DNA of 64,000 nt from positions 62,001 through 126,000 of the forward strand of contig CAZWDU010000001.1 in the NCBI GenBank assembly GCA_964632845.1, written 5' to 3'. Source of the stretch: JAOZHU01 sp964632845 (GTDB lineage: Archaea; Thermoproteota; Bathyarchaeia; Bathyarchaeales; Bathycorpusculaceae). Within the stretch, counting starts at the first letter, position 1. The number at the start of each line of letters is the position of its first letter. Below are positions 15,999-25,069 of the stretch, one piece after another. The notes beneath the pieces are model-generated. The model had not been told where the DNA came from. It did no database searches and saw only the letters and a program-made list of their open reading frames with translations. A program made the position numbers and the translations under genes.

Positions 15999-16487
15999 AT
16001 GGAGCGGCTCTTATATTCTGAATGGGTTTCAGCTGGGAAATTCGTTAAGACTATTATGAGTTTTGTCTCTTTGCTTTATGTGATTGTGCTGGTTATGTTC
16101 GTTTGGATTGCCATTTCTATCCAGAATCCTTACTTCGCAGTTATACTTGTGTTTCCTCTGATTTTTGTGTTGGTGCTATATGGAAACTATCGGGGTATTC
16201 AGATAAGAATAACTTCAAAGGAACTCATAATCCGTTATGGTCTTTTGAACCGTAAACACATTCAAATGTCAAACATAGTTTCATGTGAACCTACTAAAGC
16301 AAATTTTGGAAAATATCTAGGCGTTGGCATAAGATACGGGACTGATGGTTCTTGGGTGTATTCAACATCTTTCGGCAATGCGGTAAAAATTATTCAGTTG
16401 AAAGGGAGCCCATTCGTTTTTTCTTCAAACAGCCCGTCTGAGATTTGTAGCATCATTAGCGGAATAAAGCCTGCGGCAAAGGTCTAA
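15999..16487 (+). CDS. membrane protein with PH-like (YdbT/DUF304-type) domain
   Basis: The 162-residue protein has two hydrophobic segments near the N-terminus (about residues 20-45 and 50-65) separated by a short turn, as in small bacterial PH-domain membrane proteins. A soluble beta-rich domain follows with GIQIRITSKELIIRYGLLN, VSCEPTKANFGKYLGVGIRY and a final VKIIQLKGSPFVFSS strand. The pattern suggests a bPH-like fold on the inner side of the membrane, but this is only a fold guess. The ATG is supported by GAGGATC upstream. Function is unknown. Confidence 0.68.
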   Translation: MERLLYSEWVSAGKFVKTIMSFVSLLYVIVLVMFVWIAISIQNPYFAVILVFPLIFVLVLYGNYRGIQIRITSKELIIRYGLLNRKHIQMSNIVSCEPTKANFGKYLGVGIRYGTDGSWVYSTSFGNAVKIIQLKGSPFVFSSNSPSEICSIISGIKPAAKV

Positions 16488-16645
16488 AATCAGAAAAAGA
16501 AATCTACAGGCAGTCCACTCGTTGCTCTGAAGAATTCATTTATAAGCAGAACACTCCCGAAACCAAATTCTCGGTTAACTTTTGGTTGTGTCTGCGAAAA
16601 ATGTTATTATTTCTTTTGTTGCCTAATACTGCCAGAGGGTTCATC

Positions 16646-18316
16646 GTGTCTGCGGAGGAGAAACGTTGGTTTCGATTCTGGCCTAGCAACATGCCAAAAA
16701 GCATAAGCTACCCTGCGGTTCCGCTTAACGCAGTTCTTGAAGCAACCGCGAAAGAGCACCCTGGCAAAACCGCGATAGCGTTTTTTGACGGAGAAATCAC
16801 TTATGGCGTGTTAAACGTGTTTTGCGACCAGTTTGCGGCGGCGCTTGCCCGCTTAGGTGTAAAGCGCGGAGACCGCGTGGCAATTTTCCTGCCTAATATT
16901 CCCCAGTTTGTAATCGCTTATTTCAGCGTTCTCAAAGCTGGCGCTGTTTTAACCGCTATCAGCCCTTTGCATAGGGAACGCGAAGTGGAGTACCAACTGT
17001 GCGACTCAGAAGCAACAGCAATAATCACGTTAGATTCGCTTTATCCAGTAGTGGCGAACGTCTGGCAAAAAACCAAGTTGAAACACGTTATCGTAACCAA
17101 CGCCGAAGAGTACGCGGTTAAAACCCCTGTTGCTGCAAGTATGCCCGAACAAAAAGCTGGCGTCTACTCTTTTCAAGCACTGCTAAAGGAAAACGCAGAC
17201 GCGAAACCGCCGCAAGTTCACCTTAATCCCCGAGAAGATTTAGCTGCTTTGCAGTACACGGGTGGCACCACAGGCACCCCCAAAGCCGCCATGCTAACGC
17301 ACATGAATTTGGTCTCAAACGCCGTAGCCTTCGCAACATGGCTGAAAGGCACCACGGTAAAAGAAACGTTCCTCACTGCTTTGCCGTTGTTTCACATTTA
17401 CGGCATGACCACCAGCATGAACGCACCCATCAGCTTAGCAGCAAAAATGGTTTTGATGCCGCGCTTCGACCCGCTAAAGGCTCTGGAAACAATTCAAAAG
17501 CACAAGGTCACGGTTTTCTGCGGCGTCCCCACAATGTACGCAATCCTGCTTGCTAACCCTGCCTTAGGCAAGTTCGACTTAACTAGCATACGCGCGTGTA
17601 TTTCAGGCGCTTCCCCGTTGCCGCCTCAAGTTCAAAAAAAGTTCATGGAGGTAACTGGCGGGTTCCTCGCTGAAGGCTACGGCTTAAGCGAAGCATCGCC
17701 CGTCACGCACTGCAACCCCGTGGACAAGACCATGCTCACCGTGCGCGTAGGCTCAATTGGCTTGCCGCTACCAGACACGGACGCCTGCGTTTTTGATTTG
17801 GAAACAGGTACGCAGCAGCTTAAGCCCAACGAAACGGGCGAGTTAGCTGTTAAGGGTCCGCAGGTGATGAAGGGTTACTGGCACAGCGCTGAGGAAACCG
17901 CCAGCGTCCTCCGTGGTGGGTGGCTTTTCACGGGCGACATCGCACGTATGGATGAGGACGGCTACTTTTACATCACCGACAGAAAAAAAGACCTCATCAA
18001 GTACAAGGATTACAGTGTTTACCCGCGTGAAATAGAAGATGTGCTTTATGAGCATCCAAGCGTGAAACTGTGCGCTGTCGTTGGTAAGCCCGACCGCATG
18101 GCAGGCGAAATTCCGAAAGCCTTCGTTGTGCTGAAAGACGGCGCAAGCGCCACTGAAGTTGAGCTTATGGCTTTTGTCAACGGTAAAGTTGCTCCATACA
18201 AGGCAATCCGCGAAATCCAATTCAGAAAAGAACTGCCCCTTAGCTCAGCGGGCAAAGTGCTGAGGCGCGTGTTGCAAGAAGAAGAGAAGGCTTGTGGGCA
18301 ACGTCGAAACGTATAA
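16646..18316 (+). CDS. AMP-forming acyl-CoA synthetase (long-chain type)
   Basis: This enzyme activates a carboxylic acid with ATP and joins it to CoA. The AMP-binding signature YTGGTTGTPKAAMLTH lies about residue 210; ALPLFHIYG, GYGLSEASPVTHCNP, WLFTGDIARMDEDGY and DRKKDLIKYKDYSVYPREIE (the A8-type hinge) follow in order, and the catalytic Lys is in SSAGKVLRRVL at the end. The length of about 556 residues is usual. The GTG start at 16646 has AGAGGG upstream; an earlier in-frame start would add 20 hydrophobic residues. The substrate is unknown, but the motif set is nearer to medium- and long-chain fatty acid or aryl acid ligases than to acetyl-CoA synthetase. It runs directly into hypF. Confidence 0.88.
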   Translation: MSAEEKRWFRFWPSNMPKSISYPAVPLNAVLEATAKEHPGKTAIAFFDGEITYGVLNVFCDQFAAALARLGVKRGDRVAIFLPNIPQFVIAYFSVLKAGAVLTAISPLHREREVEYQLCDSEATAIITLDSLYPVVANVWQKTKLKHVIVTNAEEYAVKTPVAASMPEQKAGVYSFQALLKENADAKPPQVHLNPREDLAALQYTGGTTGTPKAAMLTHMNLVSNAVAFATWLKGTTVKETFLTALPLFHIYGMTTSMNAPISLAAKMVLMPRFDPLKALETIQKHKVTVFCGVPTMYAILLANPALGKFDLTSIRACISGASPLPPQVQKKFMEVTGGFLAEGYGLSEASPVTHCNPVDKTMLTVRVGSIGLPLPDTDACVFDLETGTQQLKPNETGELAVKGPQVMKGYWHSAEETASVLRGGWLFTGDIARMDEDGYFYITDRKKDLIKYKDYSVYPREIEDVLYEHPSVKLCAVVGKPDRMAGEIPKAFVVLKDGASATEVELMAFVNGKVAPYKAIREIQFRKELPLSSAGKVLRRVLQEEEKACGQRRNV

Positions 18317-18353
18317 GAGAAATCCACATCTCACTTTTAGTGAAGGTTCACCC

Positions 18354-20633
18354 TTGCGCGTTAAAATCAACGTTACGGGCATAGTTCAAGGCGTGGGTTT
18401 TCGCCCCTTCGTTTACCGCATAGCCGTGGGCAACGGCTTGGCAGGTTACGTGCTTAACAGGGGTGACGCAGGCGTAGAAATCCTCGCAGAAGGCACCGCG
18501 CAAGCCATCCAGGCCTTCCTGTATGAGCTGCAAGCGAAGAAGCCGCCTCTAGCTCAAATCCACAATATAGCCACTACAGAGCTTACGGGCAAAAACGAAC
18601 ACGCCCGATTTACCATTCACAAAAGCTCCGAGGAAACCACGCTTTCAGGCTCGGTCATACCGCCCGACGTAGCCATATGCGACGAGTGTTTAGCTGAGCT
18701 ACGCGACCCAAACGACCCGCGGTATGAGTATTTTTTCATCACGTGCACTAACTGCGGTCCACGCTTCACCATAATTGAGCGTTTGCCGTACGACCGCGAA
18801 AACACCACCATGCACGAGTTTCCCATGTGCAGCTTCTGCCAAAAAGAATACAACGACCCGCTCAACAGGCGGTTTCACGCGCAAACAGTAGCGTGCCCAG
18901 AATGCGGCCCCCAAGCATACTTAACCGCAAGCGACGGCAAACCGCTTCCGCACAGCGCCCCGGTACGCGAAGCGGGACGTTTGCTCTCCGAAGGTGCCAT
19001 ATTGGCTGTTAAAGGCTACGGTGGCTTCCACGTTGCCGCATCAGCAGTTAACGATAAGCCTCTGCTGGCACTTCGAAAATCGAAGCACAGACGCGCTAAG
19101 CCCTTCGCCGTAATGGCTCGAAGCCTCGAAGCGGCAGAAGCCTTCGCGGAAGTCACCGAAAAAGAAAAAGAACTGCTCACTTCGTACGCGCGCCCCATAG
19201 TGCTGCTCAACAAGAACAGCCACTTCAATCTCTCACCGCTGGTTGCTCCCGGGCTTCACAACATCGGCGTCATGCTGCCCTACACGGGTTTACACTACAT
19301 GCTCTTCGACGGCGTGGATGATGCGGCGTTTGTGATGACCAGCGCGAACCCGCCTAACCAACCCATCGTAAAAGACAACGACGAAGCACTGCAAGCGTTA
19401 GGCGGCACGGTGGATTATTTCCTGTTTCACAACCGCAAAATCGCTTACCGCTGCGATGATTCAGTAACGCGCGTCCACGGAGACCACAAAGCGTTCATAC
19501 GCCGAAGCAGAGGCTACGCACCCGCACCCGTAATGCTCAAAGAAAACGCGAAACGCTGCGTAGTAGGTCTAGGCGGCGAACTGAACAACACCGCCTGCGT
19601 TTTACAGGCAAACCACGCGTTCCTCAGCCAGCACATCGGCGACGTGGAAAATCTCGAAACCAAAACTTTCCTCCAACAAGCCACCAGCCACCTTATCCGC
19701 TTAACCAACAGCCACGTAGACGCCGTAGCCTGCGACCTGCACCCCAAATTTACCACCACCGCTCTAGCGCAGGAGCTTGCCGAAGCCTACGGTTGGCAGC
19801 TAATCCAAGTGCAACACCACCACGCGCACATCGCAGCGTTAATGATGGAACACGCAGTAAACGAGATAATAGGCGTGGCGTGCGATGGTTATGGTTACGG
19901 TGTTGGCGGCGGAGCATGGGGCGGCGAAATCTTCCTCGGCACCCGCACCTCAGCAGACTTCAAACGCCTAGCCCATTTGGAACCACAACCGCTGATAGGC
20001 GGAGACGCGGCAACCCGCTATCCCCTACGCATGGCAGCAGCAATCCTCAATAAGAAAGTGGATGTTGCGCCGTGGCTCCTGCAAAACGCTGGGCACTTGC
20101 CTCACGGCGAAACCGAAGCAATCCTCCTGCTTCACCAGCTTAAACAAGGCAACGGCGCAGTTGAAACTACTAGTTGCGGCAGGGTTTTGGATGCGGTTGC
20201 CGCGGTGTTGGGTGTATGCTACGAGCGCACGTACGAGGGTGAACCTGCAATGAAGCTGGAGTCCGCAGCCACAGCGGGCGCGGACGTGTTGAAACTGAAG
20301 CCCATTGTAAACGGTAATGTGTTGGATACAACGCAGCTGCTGCTGGGAATCTTTGAAAACCGCGGCAGGCTTCGGACGGCGGATTTGGCTTATTCTGCGC
20401 ATGCTTACTTAGCTGAGGGCTTGGCTTCGTTAGCTGTGGAAAAAGCAGCGGAGAATGGTGTAAGCGTTGTCGGCTTCTCGGGTGGTGCAGCCTGCAATGC
20501 GTTGTTGGCTTCGCTTATGCGTGCGCGTGTGGAGGCGGCTGGTTTGCGTTTTCTGGTGCATGAGGCTGTGCCTGCGGGCGACGGCGGGGTTTCTTTTGGT
20601 CAAGCTGTGGTAGGTGGATTCTGGCGTTTTTAA
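18354..20633 (+). CDS. hypF: carbamoyltransferase HypF (NiFe hydrogenase maturation)
   Basis: HypF makes the thiocarboxamide on HypE from carbamoyl phosphate, the source of the cyanide ligands in NiFe hydrogenase. All domains are present in order: an acylphosphatase domain (VTGIVQGVGFRPFVYR), two C4 zinc knuckles (CDECLAEL with CTNCGPRFT, and CSFCQKEY with CPECGP), a YrdC-like domain (ILAVKGYGGFHVAA, RRAKPFAVM) and a Kae1-like domain (LGGELNNTACV, QHHHAHIAALM, GVACDGYGYGVGG, GFSGGAACNALL). I prefer TTG 18354, close to the conserved N-terminus and with GAAGG upstream; GTG 18294 is an alternative that overlaps the acyl-CoA synthetase gene. It is about 760 residues long, as expected. Confidence 0.95.
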   Translation: MRVKINVTGIVQGVGFRPFVYRIAVGNGLAGYVLNRGDAGVEILAEGTAQAIQAFLYELQAKKPPLAQIHNIATTELTGKNEHARFTIHKSSEETTLSGSVIPPDVAICDECLAELRDPNDPRYEYFFITCTNCGPRFTIIERLPYDRENTTMHEFPMCSFCQKEYNDPLNRRFHAQTVACPECGPQAYLTASDGKPLPHSAPVREAGRLLSEGAILAVKGYGGFHVAASAVNDKPLLALRKSKHRRAKPFAVMARSLEAAEAFAEVTEKEKELLTSYARPIVLLNKNSHFNLSPLVAPGLHNIGVMLPYTGLHYMLFDGVDDAAFVMTSANPPNQPIVKDNDEALQALGGTVDYFLFHNRKIAYRCDDSVTRVHGDHKAFIRRSRGYAPAPVMLKENAKRCVVGLGGELNNTACVLQANHAFLSQHIGDVENLETKTFLQQATSHLIRLTNSHVDAVACDLHPKFTTTALAQELAEAYGWQLIQVQHHHAHIAALMMEHAVNEIIGVACDGYGYGVGGGAWGGEIFLGTRTSADFKRLAHLEPQPLIGGDAATRYPLRMAAAILNKKVDVAPWLLQNAGHLPHGETEAILLLHQLKQGNGAVETTSCGRVLDAVAAVLGVCYERTYEGEPAMKLESAATAGADVLKLKPIVNGNVLDTTQLLLGIFENRGRLRTADLAYSAHAYLAEGLASLAVEKAAENGVSVVGFSGGAACNALLASLMRARVEAAGLRFLVHEAVPAGDGGVSFGQAVVGGFWRF

Positions 20634-20682
20634 ACCATAACCGTTTTATCGCCGTTTACGCTCGGTTTAATGTTGACTAGGC

Positions 20683-20907
20683 ATGTGTTTAGCTATTCCC
20701 GCGCGCGTTATGAGTGTTGACGGCGACAAAGCCCAAGTGGACTTCGGTGAAGGCGTCTTAAGAGAGGTTAACGTGACGCTTGTCAACGCCAAAGTAGGCG
20801 ACTACGTTTTGGTGCATGCGGGCTACGCGATTCAGCTTATGGATGAGAAAGACGCTTTAGAAACTTTGAGCTTGTGGCGCGAGATTCTCGCGGTTCAAAC
20901 AGAGTAA
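20683..20907 (+). CDS. hypC: hydrogenase maturation chaperone HypC
   Basis: The 74-residue HypC/HupF chaperone forms a complex with HypD during assembly of the Fe(CN)2CO centre and delivers it to the hydrogenase large subunit. The essential N-terminal MCLAIPARV (Cys2) is present, and the fold is clear from VDFGEGVLREVNVTLV, GDYVLVHAGYAIQLMDE and the C-terminal helix. It lies about 50 bases after hypF and 19 bases before hypD. Confidence 0.95.
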   Translation: MCLAIPARVMSVDGDKAQVDFGEGVLREVNVTLVNAKVGDYVLVHAGYAIQLMDEKDALETLSLWREILAVQTE

Positions 20908-20926
20908 AGGGCAAGTTGGCGAGGTT

Positions 20927-22009
20927 ATGAGTGAAAAACTCAGGTTTCGAGACCCAGAATTAGCGCGGAGCGTAACGCAGAAAATTCACGAGTTAACACC
21001 GAAAGGGCAGGCAATCAAAATTTGCCATGTCTGCGGCACGCACGAATGGACAATCACGCATTACGGCTTGCGCAGCCTTTTGCCCTCCAACCTTGAAGTT
21101 ATCGCCGGACCCGGCTGCCCCGTCTGCATAATACCCGCCTCAGAAGTTGACGCAGCCGTTGACTTAGCGTTAAAAGGCGTAGTGATCACGTGTTTCGGTG
21201 ACCTTCTCCGCGTGCCAGGCTCGCACATGTCGCTTTTAGACGCTAAAGCCAAAGGCGCTGATGTCCGAATAGTTTACAGTGTAAGTGACGCCGTCCGAAT
21301 GGCTGAGAATGAGGCGGATAAAGAGTTTGTTTTTTTCGCGGTGGGTTTCGAAACAACTGCGCCCTCCACGGCTGTTGAGGTTTCGCAGAAACCGCCCAGT
21401 AACCTGAGCTTTCTTATCGCTCATCGCGTGGTTCCGCCAGCCATGGAGCTGCTTGCCCGCATGGAAGACTTGCGGTTAAACGGCTTCATCGCGCCAGGTC
21501 ACGTCAGCACCATAATTGGGCTTAAGCCTTACGAGGTTTTTCCCGAGAAGTATGGTTTGCCGACGGTCGTTGCGGGTTTTGAACCGTTGGATGTGCTGTT
21601 TGCTGTTTATATGGTTCTGAAGCAGTTAAGCGTGGCTAAGCCGAGGTTGGAGAATGAGTATGTGCGTGGTGTGCGGTGGGAAGGCAACGTTAAGGCGCAG
21701 AAGCTGATTCGCGATGTTTTTGATGTTAACGATGGTAAGTGGCGCGGGCTAGGTACTATTCCTGCTTCGAAGCTTGTGCTTAAAGAGCAGTATGCTGTTT
21801 ATGATGCGGAACGGAAGTATCACGTCAAGCTTGGGGAGGGTGTTGATTCGCAGCCTGGTTGCCGTTGCCACTTGGTGGTTATCGGCAAAATCAAGCCAAG
21901 CGAATGTCCGTTGTTTATGCGGGCTTGTACTCCGCAGAATCCCGTTGGCGCCTGCATGGTTAGCATGGAAGGCACATGTAGAGTCTGGGCGAAAACAGCT
22001 ACGGCTTAG
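20927..22009 (+). CDS. hypD: hydrogenase maturation protein HypD
   Basis: HypD is an iron-sulfur protein that, with HypC and HypE, assembles the Fe(CN)2CO group. It shows CHVCGTHEWTITHYGLRSL, GPGCPVCIIP, a GFETTAPSTA motif, PGHVSTIIG, and the cysteine-rich C-terminus with QPGCRCHLVVIGKIKPSEC and NPVGACMVSMEGTCRVW that binds the [4Fe-4S] cluster. Length is 360 residues, as in the family. Its stop overlaps the stop region of hypE, which runs on the other strand. Confidence 0.95.
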   Translation: MSEKLRFRDPELARSVTQKIHELTPKGQAIKICHVCGTHEWTITHYGLRSLLPSNLEVIAGPGCPVCIIPASEVDAAVDLALKGVVITCFGDLLRVPGSHMSLLDAKAKGADVRIVYSVSDAVRMAENEADKEFVFFAVGFETTAPSTAVEVSQKPPSNLSFLIAHRVVPPAMELLARMEDLRLNGFIAPGHVSTIIGLKPYEVFPEKYGLPTVVAGFEPLDVLFAVYMVLKQLSVAKPRLENEYVRGVRWEGNVKAQKLIRDVFDVNDGKWRGLGTIPASKLVLKEQYAVYDAERKYHVKLGEGVDSQPGCRCHLVVIGKIKPSECPLFMRACTPQNPVGACMVSMEGTCRVWAKTATA

Positions 22010-23073
22010 CAGATTCTTGGCACGGGGTCGCCTACGGGTCTAGCGATTATCCGTTTGCCGCCTACTAGCGTTTGCATGGCTACGCCGTTAAACGTGGTTG
22101 TGGCTTCGCCGATTACCGCCGCGTTTTTTCCTTCGCTTGTCTGCTTTAGGAACTGCAGGATTTGCTCGGCTTTTGCGGGTACCGCGGCTATTATTATTTT
22201 TCCTTCGTTGCCTACTTCCAGCGGGTCTAAGCCTAGCATTTCGCATGCGGCTTGCACGTCTTGTCTGATGGGCACTTTGGCTTCGTCAATCAGTATGCCT
22301 GCTTGTGATTTTTCGCTCCACTCGTTCAACGCGTCAGCCAACCCGCCTCTGGTTGGGTCTTTCATGGCTGTTACTCCGCCGACTTCAGCTAGCATGCGTT
22401 GAATCATGCGGTTTAAGGGTTTAACGTCTGATTCTATTTCGCTTCCGAATTTTAAGCCCTGCTGCGCTGAAAGCACTGCTAAGCCGTGGTCGCCTAGCGT
22501 GCCTGAAAGGATAATCTTGTCGCCTGCGGCTACGTTGGAATCCAGCACCCACCGTGCTGCAAAGCTGCTTCGGTGCTGCCGTACAACTTCCAAGTTGCTT
22601 TCCAAAGCTGGGGTTCTTCTGCCTATGCCTGAGATGTTCATGACGCAGCCGCCTAAACTGCCCTTCTCCACGACTTTAGTGTCGCCCGTGACCACGCCCA
22701 CGCCTGCTTCACGGCATGTGCTTTGCATGCTGATTAAGATTCGCTCTAAATCCGCTATGGCTAAGCCTTCTTCTAAAATTAAGCCGCAGGCTAACGCGTA
22801 GGGTTCAGCGCCTAACGCTGCGATGTCGTTTACTGTGCCCGAAACAGCCAAGCGTCCGATGTCTCCGCCTGGAAAGAAAATCGGCTTGACCGCATGCGAA
22901 TCGCTTTTGAGAACCACGTCGCCGACAGCTGCCGCGTCATCCAACGCTTCCAACGGCACTTCAGCGTTGCTGTAGCCGCCTAAATACTTCACAACGTAAT
23001 TCGTGACTAAACTGTGCATGACGGTGCCGCCCGCGCCATGCAACATAGTAACCGCATCTTTCTTACTGCTCAT
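22006..23073 (-). CDS. hypE: hydrogenase maturation protein HypE
   Basis: HypE dehydrates the thiocarboxamide on its C-terminal Cys to a thiocyanate, the direct cyanide donor. The start MSSKKDAVTMLHGAGG lies at the usual position; longer in-frame frames upstream are not protein-like. Motifs include VPLEALDDAAAVGD, FFPGGDIGRLAVSGTVNDIAA, VVTGDTKVV, KDPTRGGLADALNE and the functional C-terminal PVPRIC. The purM-like ATPase fold is clear. Length is 355 residues. The gene is convergent with hypD, which is an unusual arrangement, as hypE usually follows hypD on the same strand. Confidence 0.95.
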   Translation of the reverse strand: MSSKKDAVTMLHGAGGTVMHSLVTNYVVKYLGGYSNAEVPLEALDDAAAVGDVVLKSDSHAVKPIFFPGGDIGRLAVSGTVNDIAALGAEPYALACGLILEEGLAIADLERILISMQSTCREAGVGVVTGDTKVVEKGSLGGCVMNISGIGRRTPALESNLEVVRQHRSSFAARWVLDSNVAAGDKIILSGTLGDHGLAVLSAQQGLKFGSEIESDVKPLNRMIQRMLAEVGGVTAMKDPTRGGLADALNEWSEKSQAGILIDEAKVPIRQDVQAACEMLGLDPLEVGNEGKIIIAAVPAKAEQILQFLKQTSEGKNAAVIGEATTTFNGVAMQTLVGGKRIIARPVGDPVPRIC

Positions 23074-23384
23074 ACGCTCTTGCCTTCTTCTAGGTCTATG
23101 GCTTCGCGGTGAAACATAAACACATCGCACACAACCTGAAAGAATTGTTTTCCGTGACTGCAAGCAAAACAACCTCTTTCGGGTGCCGTAAACACCAAAA
23201 GCTTTCACAGACAACATAAGTGTCATCCCAAGCAAAGGACACTGTTTTGCAAAAAAGGGAAACAAAAAAAAAGTCAAGGTTGATCTTTAAAACTACGAAC
23301 AGCGGAGTTTTGCGGCGGCAATTGATAGACAAATCTTTGAACGCTTAATGCGAAAGAAGCGTAATAGAGTCAGTCAATAAAGGC
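23074..23384. other. leader region of hypE with two short hairpins; no gene seen
   Basis: This 311-base stretch lacks a protein-like frame. It holds two possible hairpins: GGTG/CACC at 23182-23196 and a six-base-pair AGTGTC/GACACT stem at 23219-23243. They could be part of the hypE leader RNA or chance. Confidence 0.35.
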
Positions 23385-24701
23385 TTACATCCCAAGGATA
23401 GTAACAGAAACACTTGGCCATAGAACGACATTTGAGCCAATTCGTTTAGCGACACGAATGTCTCCATCTGAAGATACAACAACTGCTATAGAATCCTCGA
23501 AACTTGAACAAAATCTGAAAGCTGACCGATGTCTAGTTCCAAAAAGCTCTATATCTCTATGTTCCGATTCGTTTTTCAAGCAATTGGTCATAACTTTTAT
23601 GCGCTTTAAACTTGGAGAAACAGCGGTTATTTCAGCGCCAAAGCCCAATAGCCGCAGTTTATCAGTTATAACGACAGCGCCATCCACAGCAGAGAGCGAA
23701 GACAAGAAACTAGCGGCTCTTTTTACGTTTTCTTCAGCTTCTTCTAACATATTTTTAGCATGAATGTAATTTCGAAATTCTTTTTTTGTGATGGTTTTTC
23801 TTTTGTCGAAACCGAAGTAAGCGTCATAGTATTTTGAATGCCACTCGAGCACCTGAACTATAGGCGCAAAGGCATCATAAGAGCAAAGGTATTTTATTCT
23901 TATTCTATCTTGCAACCGGGTGTCTTCGGTTTTTATCTTGTCAGGGATGATAATTACTGTACCACCATGACCTTTTTCTCTTATCCTGTTAAACAAACGT
24001 TCAAGGAAATACAGATAGCAATTTTCGGGGTAGTCATCGTCAGAAGCATAGTCTGAAGACTCGTATTTGTCTCGCTTAAGTCTAGTACAAACTTCTGTGT
24101 AAAGGCTTTTTTGTCCCCCACTCAGAAAATCGACAATAGGGCTCTGCCATAATACGTGTGGAGAAAAGCCAATTTTCCCTTGATTTAAGGTTGCGATGGG
24201 AAACCCAATTCTACTTAACGACACTTGACCTGGACCCTGCGAGGATAATATAAGACCGTCGGGGGGGAGATGAGTTGCGCTATCCGCTTCATGTCTAGTA
24301 AAATCCCACCAAGAAGTACCAGACTCAAGTAACCCCCAAATCTCTAAGGCTGATGAATTTTTCGCGTTTTGCACACCTATTAACACATGTGTTGGGTCCG
24401 TCGCAGGAGCAAGCTTGACGAGCTCTCCAACACCAAACTTTCTTGGCGTTTCAAACTCTATAATTTCTTGACTGCGGCTATCAAGCTTTCTCTTTTCGAT
24501 TTCCTTTTTGGTTGTGTAAATAACCCTGAATGATATTCGACGTTTTTCTTCGGTTATAAAGCTAGCATGAAAGGCAGTCTCAACTAACTCTTTAAAAATT
24601 TCGCGATCAGGTAAATCCTTCTTGAGTTTAGCAAAAAACCCTTTATTCCATCTTTCTTTTGCTGTATGATACAATTCAGCTGGATAAATGAAATTAGTCA
24701 T
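23385..24701 (-). CDS. DAC-domain (DisA_N-like) nucleotide cyclase or sensor protein, DACNV-like
   Basis: The C-terminal about 120 residues of this 438-residue protein resemble the DAC domain that makes cyclic di-AMP. The catalytic-type motifs are present: DGAVVI at residues 340-345, GFGAEI shortly after, and GTRHRSAFR at 388-396, followed by SIAVVVSSDGDIRVAKRIG. The first about 300 residues are a separate alpha/beta region (PPDGLILSSQGPGQVSL, DDDYPENCYLYFLERLF) that I cannot assign; a two-part layout like this occurs in the DACNV group predicted from bacterial conflict and signalling systems. Both DGA and RHR are kept, so it may be active. A TATA element lies about 25 bases before the ATG, implying an almost leaderless mRNA. 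No partner gene is adjacent. Confidence 0.7.
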   Translation of the reverse strand: MTNFIYPAELYHTAKERWNKGFFAKLKKDLPDREIFKELVETAFHASFITEEKRRISFRVIYTTKKEIEKRKLDSRSQEIIEFETPRKFGVGELVKLAPATDPTHVLIGVQNAKNSSALEIWGLLESGTSWWDFTRHEADSATHLPPDGLILSSQGPGQVSLSRIGFPIATLNQGKIGFSPHVLWQSPIVDFLSGGQKSLYTEVCTRLKRDKYESSDYASDDDYPENCYLYFLERLFNRIREKGHGGTVIIIPDKIKTEDTRLQDRIRIKYLCSYDAFAPIVQVLEWHSKYYDAYFGFDKRKTITKKEFRNYIHAKNMLEEAEENVKRAASFLSSLSAVDGAVVITDKLRLLGFGAEITAVSPSLKRIKVMTNCLKNESEHRDIELFGTRHRSAFRFCSSFEDSIAVVVSSDGDIRVAKRIGSNVVLWPSVSVTILGM

Positions 24702-24723
24702 GAATCTAAATTCGAGTCAAGAG

Positions 24724-24731
24724 TATTTAAT
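24724..24731 (-). promoter_or_regulatory. TATA box of the DAC-domain gene
   Basis: On the minus strand TTAAATA follows an A-rich stretch about 25 bases before the ATG at 24701. The distance fits a nearly leaderless archaeal transcript. Confidence 0.45.
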
Positions 24732-24825
24732 TTTAAGCCCTAGTTATGGCGAAAACTGCTGAAGGCTTATGATTGGCTAGTAAATGTTGAGGAGACAGGG
24801 ATTAGATGTATGAAGTGAGGATAGT

Positions 24826-24900
24826 AAAAACTTGCTAAGCCCAAAAATGGGTTACAACCAACGCGCCAGCCCAACCCATGCTGGGGTAATACTGGGTTTG
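24826..24900 (-). ncRNA. candidate small RNA with alternative hairpins
   Basis: A TATA-like AAACTATAAATAG on the minus strand (24924-24936) predicts initiation near 24900. The RNA would begin with a hairpin AACCCA/TGGGTT (24898-24873), and a second copy of AACCCA downstream (24853-24847) can pair instead with the same TGGGTT. It ends with a short CCCA/TGGG stem (24851-24840) and a run of five T (24830-24826). No protein frame covers it. The paired, mutually exclusive segments suggest a structured or switching RNA, but there is no homology evidence. Confidence 0.35.
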
Positions 24901-24948
24901 ATCTGCAATGCCTCTGCTTTAGACTATTTATAGTTTAAATAAGGGGGC

Positions 24949-25047
24949 TATAGTTTTTCCCGAGCGCTAGAGCGCAACGCATCTAATGTTACCAACAGTT
25001 CTGTCTTTGCAAACCCCTTGGAACTCCGTGATTTTGGAAAAACTATA
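24949..25047. repeat. 12-bp perfect inverted repeat flanking divergent promoters
   Basis: TATAGTTTTTCC (24949-24960) and GGAAAAACTATA (25036-25047) are exact reverse complements. Each arm contains an outward-facing TATA-like AACTATA, so the simplest reading is a pair of divergent promoters with the same upstream element. The 75 bases between hold a GCGC/GCGC hairpin and no gene. Confidence 0.55.
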
Positions 25048-25069
25048 AAAGCACAGTTACACTCAAGAA

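Noticed and set aside
22006..23277. Longer hypE frame with about 68 extra N-terminal residues
   Set aside because: The extra part is not protein-like (basic and cysteine-rich without family match), and the conserved HypE N-terminus begins at MSSKKDAV.
23096..23332. Minus-strand frame upstream of hypE as a separate gene
   Set aside because: It has no family resemblance and includes AT-rich non-coding sequence; it overlaps the non-coding leader.
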